5,838 nucleotides of DNA from JAGXTF01 sp038317095 (GTDB taxonomy: Bacteria > Bacteroidota > Bacteroidia > NS11-12g > UBA955): NCBI GenBank assembly GCA_038317095.1, contig JBBQBB010000095.1:1-5838 (forward strand), read 5' to 3'. Position numbers and translations under genes: made by a program. Below are positions 1 to 4,715 of this stretch, piece by piece. A model generated the notes under the pieces. That model worked only from the letters and a program-made list of their open reading frames with translations. It was not told the DNA's origin and did no database searches. Positions within the stretch are counted from its first letter, which is position 1; each line of letters starts with the position of its first letter.

Positions 1-240
1 GTTACCTGTCTACAATCTGCCGATCAATGTTTTGTACTCATAACTAACAATGGATCAAATGATACTATTCGTACAGTTGTGGCAGCAGGTTATCATATAA
101 CACCTAATGTAATGGCAACACTCAAAAAAAATGACGGTGAGGTTATAGCTACTGGTTTGTGCACCAGAGGTGACGGTTCTGAAATACCTGAACCAGGTAT
201 TGGATTAGTAGATTTTTACGAGTATGAATTTACCCATTAA
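1..240 (+). CDS. 3' end of an unidentified, probably secreted protein (partial)
   Basis: The frame starting at base 1 is open to a TAA at 238-240 and gives the last 79 residues of a protein whose start lies outside the window. I do not recognise the family. The stretch alternates short hydrophobic strands with polar turns (for example NVMATLKKNDGEVIATG), as in beta-propeller or beta-sandwich extracellular proteins. Three cysteines are visible (residues 4, 10 and 55). There is no T9SS sorting-domain signature at the C terminus, and an RGD triplet near residue 58 is probably chance. The 3' end overlaps the next gene by 17 bases in another frame, which suggests the two are co-transcribed. That this is real coding sequence rests on the uninterrupted frame and protein-like composition. 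The beta-propeller idea is inference only. Confidence 0.55.
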   Translation, partial: VTCLQSADQCFVLITNNGSNDTIRTVVAAGYHITPNVMATLKKNDGEVIATGLCTRGDGSEIPEPGIGLVDFYEYEFTH

Positions 241-1687
241 TTTACATTTCTTGCATAGGAAACAGAATTTAATTCTGTTTCCTATGCTATTCTGTATTTT
301 CTTTATTCATGCCGCACCACAAAATCATTTTTATCAGTGGATAGCAAATGACAGCATCAAAATAGTTAAATTTAATAATTTAGAAATTGGTGATTCACTT
401 GCCACAAGACCATTCCTTTTTTTACAACCTACATATTGTAGTGGATGTAATAATTTTATTAAATATAATCAAGTTGAAACTTTCTATAATGTTGTAACCT
501 ACAGCAATGATTCATTTGAATTAAAAGAAATGTCAAAATCGATAAATTTGAAGAGTTTAAAATCAATTAGTAAGCAACAATATGATTTTTTCAAATCAAT
601 CGGCATGAATATGTCAGTCTACAACCTAATATATATTTACAAAGATCCTAGAATTATAGAGTGGAAAGAAATTAAACTTTCGCAATTATTGGAAACTTCG
701 AAAGTAAAAAAAGAGGTTCAGATGATTCAACAGTTCAAATCCGGCAATTTAAATAGTATTAATAATTTTAATAGATACCATTTTATACTAAAGGACAATA
801 ATCAAATTTTTTATTCAAAAGATAGCATTTTAAAAGAATTTAAATTTGATTCACCGGAAAAATTGTATGATTCAATCATTCTATTTCTAAAAACAACATA
901 TGCATTAAATGTTTTGAGTTATTCTGAAATTAGAATGAAAGGTGTTAAACCATTTGAAGTCACAAATATATCCAGCAATGATAGTTCTATGACGATGTAT
1001 TTAGATTATTCATTCATCACAGAGTACAGAGATACAATTGAAATTGATGGCGGCATGGCATTGGTTCTGTTTAATAATAAAAACTCTTTCTTTACAATGA
1101 AGTACATATTAAAAACAAATCGAATGAATACTTTAATTCCAACGCATATGGTATATTTTGAGTCAAATAAAAATAACCTTGTTTTAGGTAATTATTATTC
1201 ATCACCCAACACTGTAAAAGAGAAAATAGCGCTGTTGAGTGTGTATGAAAAAGACTTCAATGCCTATAAATTTATAAATTATCAATGTTATGTTAGCCCA
1301 ACCGTGTATCAAAGTGCTATGAAAAAAACCGATAATTTCAGTCAACTCATATATGTAAATAAAAATTATGCTTTTTTTGAGTATAATGGGATTGTTTTGG
1401 ATATTATTAATAATAAAATATTGGAAATACCGTTTTTAAAAGCAATTGGAATGTCAAATAGGTCTATAAAAACCAGAAAAGTTATACAAAATGATTCAGG
1501 GTATACAGTATTCTTAGGAATTGGTTACTCAATTCTAAAAGTTTTGTTTAATGAAAATATGTGTTTAAAATCTTATTCTGTGAATTCTTACTACCCCTAT
1601 TGGGGTTTCACTACTTTTTCTGAGGATTTAACGACTGCTGCAAAGAAAACCAATAGCAACAGTTTGATTTTTATTAAATATAATTGA
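224..1687 (+). CDS. Exported protein with thioredoxin-like CxxC region and beta-rich C-terminal domain; probable T9SS cargo that has lost its tail
   Basis: This 487-residue protein starts with a signal peptide: a basic n-region (HRKQ, residues 11-14), a hydrophobic core (about 16-28) and a likely cleavage near HAA (29-31). Residues about 45-165 resemble a degenerate thioredoxin fold. A hydrophobic strand leads into a CSGC motif (72-75), followed by a second strand (YNVVTYSN), a helical stretch and a strand with a charged turn (LIYIYKDPRI). The usual cis-proline before that last strand is not evident. From about residue 225 on, the protein is rich in short beta strands and turns, suggesting a propeller-like domain. 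The start at 224 is chosen because it gives the full signal peptide; no Shine-Dalgarno is seen, as usual in Bacteroidota. The gene is strikingly A/T-rich (bases 541-600 hold 12 G/C of 60). It ends without a sorting signal, although a T9SS sorting domain lies 54 bases downstream in the same frame, so the stop at 1685-1687 may come from a frameshift. The specific function is unknown. Confidence 0.75.
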   Translation: MNLPINLHFLHRKQNLILFPMLFCIFFIHAAPQNHFYQWIANDSIKIVKFNNLEIGDSLATRPFLFLQPTYCSGCNNFIKYNQVETFYNVVTYSNDSFELKEMSKSINLKSLKSISKQQYDFFKSIGMNMSVYNLIYIYKDPRIIEWKEIKLSQLLETSKVKKEVQMIQQFKSGNLNSINNFNRYHFILKDNNQIFYSKDSILKEFKFDSPEKLYDSIILFLKTTYALNVLSYSEIRMKGVKPFEVTNISSNDSSMTMYLDYSFITEYRDTIEIDGGMALVLFNNKNSFFTMKYILKTNRMNTLIPTHMVYFESNKNNLVLGNYYSSPNTVKEKIALLSVYEKDFNAYKFINYQCYVSPTVYQSAMKKTDNFSQLIYVNKNYAFFEYNGIVLDIINNKILEIPFLKAIGMSNRSIKTRKVIQNDSGYTVFLGIGYSILKVLFNENMCLKSYSVNSYYPYWGFTTFSEDLTTAAKKTNSNSLIFIKYN

Positions 1688-1741
1688 AGAACCATTTCTA
1701 ACCGAATATCCTAAAATCATTTTGAAGTTTACGTTTAATCC

Positions 1742-1954
1742 ATGTCTATTACATCTATGGGCAATGTTATAAATTACAGAAATAGTGAATATGAAATTCG
1801 TATTTTTAACAATTTAGGCCAAATGGTAGATAAAATAAATGTTCCATTTGAACATAAAATACATGATTTAGAAAAGTTTCGGATTTACACCTATCAAGTA
1901 TACAATAAAAATGCATGTGTGATAGAAAATACGGGAAGATTTTATCTGGAATAA
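1742..1954 (+). pseudogene. Detached T9SS type A C-terminal sorting domain, probable frameshifted tail of the preceding gene
   Basis: The 70-residue reading frame has the hallmark of the T9SS (Por) type A sorting domain: the YEIRIFNNLGQMV strand-turn-strand (residues 17-29), a strand around IYTYQV (48-53) and a terminal G-R-F-Y-L-E (65-70), the equivalent of the common tGKFv ending. Such domains sit at the C terminus of secreted cargo, direct export through the outer-membrane translocon and are normally removed or used for anchoring. Here there is no cargo and no signal peptide, so the frame cannot work alone as a T9SS substrate. The ATG at 1742 is probably an internal codon. The usual Asn-Pro at the start of the domain is found just upstream in the next frame (TTTAATCCA, 1734-1742). 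That frame is open from 1668 and reads IEEPFLTEYPK between the two pieces. Two opposite one-base shifts would therefore join this domain to the 224-1687 gene. The alternatives are sequencing error or true gene decay. Confidence 0.8.
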
Positions 1955-2655
1955 TATGCATAACCTGTAAATTGTTTTGTGAAATATGCATTTTATTCAA
2001 TGCATATTTTGCCTCCTCCCAATCCAAATACCTCTACTTCGAATTTCTGCAAGATTCTACCAAGGCCCGCACATTTTGTGCAGCGGCACCTGCGGCTATG
2101 CAATCTTTTTCGTTGAACAATTCTTTGGTGACTGATTATGTGGGAAATACACGAATTTCTTTATTAACTGGAGTCATAAGTGCAAAAAAGGACACAACAC
2201 TGGCGCTGCATAGTTTGGCAAATGGGGCAGGCAATTTTACTATAGAACTGGAAAGTCCTCTGTGGCTAAAAAGAACCCGCGAAACGAACAAAAAAGATTT
2301 TATAGGATGTAGTATTCACCCACGCATAAGCACCGTTTTGAGCAATACACAAACTTTTGAAACCAGCATAGTCAGTTACGATTTGGGCTTTAACATTACT
2401 GGAAGGCTAACTGGAGATTTAGGAAATATGTCATTAAAATACACACTGCGCAATGCCATTTGCGCAGGCAACAATCAGTTTGTGCGCAAAACCTTTGGCT
2501 TTAAAAACAACCAATTTGTTTATTCTTCAGTGCAACTAAAAATTAGGGCAGGGCCTAATGTATTTTCTCTCAATTTGCCTTTGTATATTTATTCGTTCGA
2601 TAATATTCTTATTCAAAATTTACCGGTTTATGCGGGTTATTCTTTGCTTTTTTAA
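1915..2655 (+). CDS. Hypothetical beta-rich exported protein, uncertain start
   Basis: I do not recognise this 246-residue protein. From about residue 37 it reads as well-formed protein with many alternating polar/hydrophobic stretches (for example SIVSYDLGFNITG and FSLNLPLYIYSF), consistent with a beta-rich envelope protein. It ends in an aromatic residue (YSLLF), as many outer-membrane barrels do. The N terminus is hydrophobic and cysteine-rich (about residues 9-33) and ends in FASSQ, which could be a signal peptide with cleavage near SSQ. The ATG at 1915 lies inside the end of the T9SS tail and overlaps it by 40 bases, which is unusual. In-frame alternatives are a TTG at 1972 or a much later ATG at 2098 that would remove the export signal. 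Another ATG at 1956, two bases after the preceding stop, would need a one-base shift to enter this frame. Base composition lies between the A/T-rich left part and dut. A solute-binding or barrel role cannot be asserted. Confidence 0.6.
   Translation: MCDRKYGKILSGIICITCKLFCEICILFNAYFASSQSKYLYFEFLQDSTKARTFCAAAPAAMQSFSLNNSLVTDYVGNTRISLLTGVISAKKDTTLALHSLANGAGNFTIELESPLWLKRTRETNKKDFIGCSIHPRISTVLSNTQTFETSIVSYDLGFNITGRLTGDLGNMSLKYTLRNAICAGNNQFVRKTFGFKNNQFVYSSVQLKIRAGPNVFSLNLPLYIYSFDNILIQNLPVYAGYSLLF
1982..2009. repeat. 11-bp perfect inverted repeat (hairpin) within an ATGCAT cluster
   Basis: Arms at 1982-1992 and 1999-2009 (AAATATGCATT and its exact complement) flank a 6-base loop. Outer G-T pairs could extend the stem slightly. 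ATGCAT also occurs at 1911-1916 and 1956-1961, giving four copies in about 95 bases. The hairpin lies just after the T9SS tail stop and inside the putative signal-peptide codons of the next gene. The 3' arm ends in a short T run, so it might act as a weak terminator or an mRNA structure affecting the next start. A binding site for a dimeric regulator is also possible. Function is inference. Confidence 0.5.
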
Positions 2656-2667
2656 TAATTTGGCTAA

Positions 2668-2700
2668 TTGTAATCTGCACGCCGTAAAACCCTATTTTTG
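2668..2700 (+). promoter_or_regulatory. Candidate Bacteroidota-type promoter for dut
   Basis: TATTTTTG at 2693-2700 fits the Bacteroidota -7 consensus TAnnTTTG. A TTG at 2668-2670 lies 22 bases upstream and could serve as the -33 element. Transcription would start a few bases before the dut ATG at 2713, leaving a very short A/T-rich leader without a Shine-Dalgarno, which is common in this phylum. The position, just after the previous stop at 2655, suggests that dut is transcribed independently of the upstream genes. This is pattern matching only. Confidence 0.4.
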
Positions 2701-2712
2701 AACCTTTAATTT

Positions 2713-3147
2713 ATGTTAAACGTAAAAATTCGCAACGAAAGCAACAATCCACTGCCCGTATACCAGACTGAATTAAGCGCGGGTATGGATCTACACGCAA
2801 ATCTTGGAGAACCAATACCCATCGAAATGGGTCAAAGAACTTTAATTCCAACCGGTCTATTTCTAGAATTGCCCGCTGGTTTTGAAGCCCAAATACGTCC
2901 ACGCAGTGGCTTGGCGCTAAAACATGGCATTACTGTTTTAAATACGCCTGGCACCATAGATGCAGATTACCGCGGTGAGGTAAAAGTTTTACTTATAAAC
3001 CACGGAAATGAACCTTTTACGGTAAACCATGGCGAACGCATTGCCCAAATGGTGGTAGCCAAGCATGAAACCGTAACATGGGAAGTAACCCACGAGCTCA
3101 CAGACACAACACGCGGTGCAGGCGGCTATGGCAGCAGCGGTAAATAA
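2713..3147 (+). CDS. dut: dUTP diphosphatase (dUTPase)
   Basis: Trimeric dUTPase hydrolyses dUTP to dUMP and pyrophosphate in the cytoplasm, keeping uracil out of DNA and supplying dUMP for thymidylate synthesis. At 144 residues it has the normal family length. All five conserved motifs are present in order: motif 1 AGMDLHA (23-29), motif 2 PRSGLALKHG (63-72), motif 3 NTPGTIDADYRGEV (77-90) with the expected catalytic water-activating Asp83 and the discriminating Tyr86, motif 4 GERIAQMV (107-114), and the mobile C-terminal motif 5 RGAGGYGSSG (134-143). Motif 5 has Tyr139 where Phe is most usual; this keeps the aromatic stacking residue and should be functional. The ATG at 2713 is the only start giving the standard N terminus. 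A candidate promoter sits directly upstream. In many Bacteroidota this gene precedes a sugar nucleotidyltransferase and a TPR protein, as it does here, although here a 565-base gap intervenes. Confidence 0.97.
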   Translation: MLNVKIRNESNNPLPVYQTELSAGMDLHANLGEPIPIEMGQRTLIPTGLFLELPAGFEAQIRPRSGLALKHGITVLNTPGTIDADYRGEVKVLLINHGNEPFTVNHGERIAQMVVAKHETVTWEVTHELTDTTRGAGGYGSSGK

Positions 3148-3328
3148 TTGCTTTACCCATACAAAATCCAGATTTTTTGAATTCCGATTTCGGATCTCAA
3201 TTAAAGCTATGTTTATTTCGGCAAATTCATTTCTTATCGGTCACTAAAATTAAAAATAGTTTCTATTTGCTGCTACCCAGGGTGGCCCCTAAAAGAAATT
3301 TTGCAAAAAACATGGGGTTGAATTTGTG

Positions 3329-3348
3329 CGGTTGGTTTGTGCCAATCG
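3329..3348 (+). repeat. Weak 7-bp hairpin
   Basis: CGGTTGG (3329-3335) can pair with CCAATCG (3342-3348) across a 6-base loop, with one G-T pair. A run of five T begins about nine bases after the stem (3356 onwards), so a poor terminator is conceivable, but the distance is too great for a typical one. Pairing of this size can arise by chance. Confidence 0.25.
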
Positions 3349-3487
3349 GGTGAAAGTTTTTGTCCTAAATTGAGTCACTACCTTATAAAGTGTTTAACAA
3401 AGACCTAAGCCGATTTTTAAAATTCAATGCTATCGTTTTTAAGAAATTTGTTATCAAGGCCTTTCCTATAGTTATCGGAATTGGCTT

Positions 3488-3521
3488 CACCTTTGGGTCT
3501 GACGCAGCGGACCCAAAGGTG
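3488..3521. repeat. 12-bp perfect inverted repeat with 10-base loop
   Basis: CACCTTTGGGTC (3488-3499) is exactly complementary to GACCCAAAGGTG (3510-3521), and a G-T and an A-T pair can extend the stem by two. The loop TGACGCAGCG contains a small CG/CG pairing. The element is G/C-rich compared with its flanks and stands alone in non-coding DNA. There is no T run after it, so it is not a classical intrinsic terminator. It could be a dispersed palindromic repeat of the REP type, a structural part of a small RNA, a bidirectional terminator or a remnant of a mobile element. The sequence does not say which. Confidence 0.65.
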
Positions 3522-3573
3522 GAATTAAGAAATAGTGGATTTAAGTCTTTGTATTATCAGCATTTACCCTAAC

Positions 3574-3598
3574 AACATTGCTATAAATACAGCATGTT
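3574..3598. repeat. Bulged 8-bp inverted repeat
   Basis: AACATTGCT (3574-3582) can pair with AGCATGTT (3591-3598) if one T is bulged out, leaving an 8-base A/T-rich loop. It lies between the strong hairpin and the nucleotidyltransferase promoter candidate. No T tract follows. It is a weak structure and may be chance. Confidence 0.25.
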
Positions 3599-3665
3599 AT
3601 CCACCAAAGTGCACATTTATTGGGCAGGGTTACATTTACAAAACAATCTTTTCAATACAATTTCG

Positions 3666-3673
3666 TTAATTTG
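3666..3673 (+). promoter_or_regulatory. Candidate -7 promoter element for the nucleotidyltransferase and TPR genes
   Basis: TTAATTTG (followed by CA) differs at one position from the Bacteroidota -7 consensus TAnnTTTG. It lies 39 bases before the ATG at 3713, so transcription would begin around 3680 with a leader of about 30 bases. No convincing TTG element is seen at the expected -33 position. A promoter somewhere in this gap is plausible, because the nucleotidyltransferase is separated from dut by 565 bases. Confidence 0.3.
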
Positions 3674-3712
3674 CAACCCAATTCGGATTCAAATAACCCG
3701 TAACCCTATTTC

Positions 3713-4714
3713 ATGAGACTCATTATCCCTATGGCTGGCATGGGAAAACGCATGCGGCCGCATACACTTACTACCCCAAAGCCATTGTTGCCAGTTGCTG
3801 GCAAAGCCATTGTGCACTGGTTGATTGAAGACATTGCTGAAGTTTGCGGCGAACCTATTGAAGAAATTGGATTCGTTACTGGACAATTTGGCGAAGAAAT
3901 CGAAAAACAATTGCTCGAAATTGCTGCAAGTGTTGGCGCAAAGGGAAGCATCCACTATCAAGATGAGGCTTTGGGTACCGCCCACGCCATTTTATGCGCC
4001 AGGCAATGCCTCAAAGGAGATGTAATTGTGGCTTTTGCCGACACCCTATTCCGCGCTAAATTTCACCTCGATAAAAATTTCGATGGGGTAATTTGGGTGC
4101 ACCATGTAGAAAATCCAAAAGCATTTGGTGTAGTGAAAATAGATGCTAACAATGTGATAACCGATTTTGTAGAAAAACCCCTAGAGTTTGTTAGCGATCT
4201 TGCCATTATTGGCATTTATTATTTTCACAGCGGCGAAACTTTGGAAAAAGAATTGCAATACCTGCTAGACAACAACATCCGCGAAAAAGGCGAATACCAA
4301 CTTACCAATGCCTTAGAAAATATGAAAAACAAAGGCATGCGTTTTGTGCCCGGTGCTGTGGATGAGTGGTGGGATTGTGGCAATAAAGACGCTACAGTAA
4401 ATACGAATCAAAGGTTGTTGGAAACCAGGTCTAACTTGTTTCAAGTTCCAAAAGAAAGATTTAACGGTGGAACAGAAATTATTGCTCCTTGTTTTATTGG
4501 CGAAAATGTAAAAATTACCGGCAGTAAAATTGGCCCTTATGTTTCCATTGGAGACAACAGCGTGGTGGAAAATGCAACCATTGAAAACAGCATTATTCAA
4601 AACAACAGCCAAATTTTGAATATTGAAATTCAAAACTCCATGATAGGCAACCACGTGAGCCTAGATGGTAAGAGCAGAGAATACAGCATAGGCGATTATT
4701 CAACCCTTTCTTAA
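3713..4714 (+). CDS. Sugar-phosphate nucleotidyltransferase with C-terminal left-handed beta-helix
   Basis: This cytoplasmic enzyme family transfers a nucleotide from an NTP to a sugar 1-phosphate, giving an NDP-sugar and pyrophosphate, usually for polysaccharide or LPS synthesis. The 333-residue protein opens with the nucleotide-binding signature GMGKRMRP (9-16) and PKPLLPVAGK (22-31) typical of the RmlA/GlmU-like fold. LGTAHAI (87-93) contacts the base and ribose, FAD (108-110) supplies the metal-binding Asp110, VEKP (153-156) carries the conserved sugar-phosphate lysine, and EWWDCGN (218-224) closes the catalytic domain. From about residue 254 there are hexapeptide-like turns (IGENVKITGSKIGPYVSIGDNSVVENA) forming a short left-handed beta-helix, but without an obvious acetyltransferase active site. 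The substrates (glucose-1-P or another sugar; UTP, dTTP or another NTP) cannot be fixed from sequence, so no symbol is given. The ATG at 3713 starts right at the first beta strand. The TPR lipoprotein gene begins one base after the stop, implying co-transcription and coupled translation. Confidence 0.93.
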   Translation: MRLIIPMAGMGKRMRPHTLTTPKPLLPVAGKAIVHWLIEDIAEVCGEPIEEIGFVTGQFGEEIEKQLLEIAASVGAKGSIHYQDEALGTAHAILCARQCLKGDVIVAFADTLFRAKFHLDKNFDGVIWVHHVENPKAFGVVKIDANNVITDFVEKPLEFVSDLAIIGIYYFHSGETLEKELQYLLDNNIREKGEYQLTNALENMKNKGMRFVPGAVDEWWDCGNKDATVNTNQRLLETRSNLFQVPKERFNGGTEIIAPCFIGENVKITGSKIGPYVSIGDNSVVENATIENSIIQNNSQILNIEIQNSMIGNHVSLDGKSREYSIGDYSTLS

Positions 4715-4715
4715 A

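Larger units (their letters stand above)
3148..3712. other. 565-base intergenic region without a convincing gene
   Basis: No credible protein is visible on either strand. The longest frame (GTG start at 3390, stop at 3570-3572, 60 codons) runs straight through a perfect inverted repeat and has no recognisable domain, so I do not call it. The region holds three possible hairpins: a weak 7-bp stem (3329-3335 with 3342-3348), a 12-bp perfect stem (3488-3521) and a bulged 8-bp stem (3574-3582 with 3591-3598). It also carries a possible promoter next to the nucleotidyltransferase gene. No rho-independent terminator with a clear T tract follows dut. The gap is large for two genes that are usually close neighbours, so it may hold an unrecognised RNA, a decayed gene or remnants of a small mobile repeat. 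Confidence 0.6.

Noticed and set aside
170..180. RGD cell-adhesion-like triplet in the partial first gene
   Set aside because: A three-residue motif is expected by chance and nothing else suggests integrin-type binding.
1806..2027. Minus-strand reading frame of 73 codons
   Set aside because: It lies opposite the clear T9SS sorting domain and the start of the next gene, has no protein-like features and ends within the inverted repeat region. It is an antisense shadow.
3174..3200. Short palindrome TCCGATTTCGGA after dut as a possible terminator
   Set aside because: The stem is only five pairs with a two-base loop and no T run follows (the T run precedes it), so it does not fit an intrinsic terminator on the plus strand.
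3390..3572. 60-codon GTG-initiated reading frame in the dut to nucleotidyltransferase gap
   Set aside because: It runs through the perfect 12-bp inverted repeat, has no recognisable domain or family resemblance and no start context. It is more likely chance in non-coding DNA, though a small protein cannot be excluded.
3689..3985. Two overlapping minus-strand frames and a plus-strand frame (3825-4025) inside the nucleotidyltransferase gene
   Set aside because: The plus-strand frame 3713-4714 has all family motifs over this stretch, so the others are shadows.
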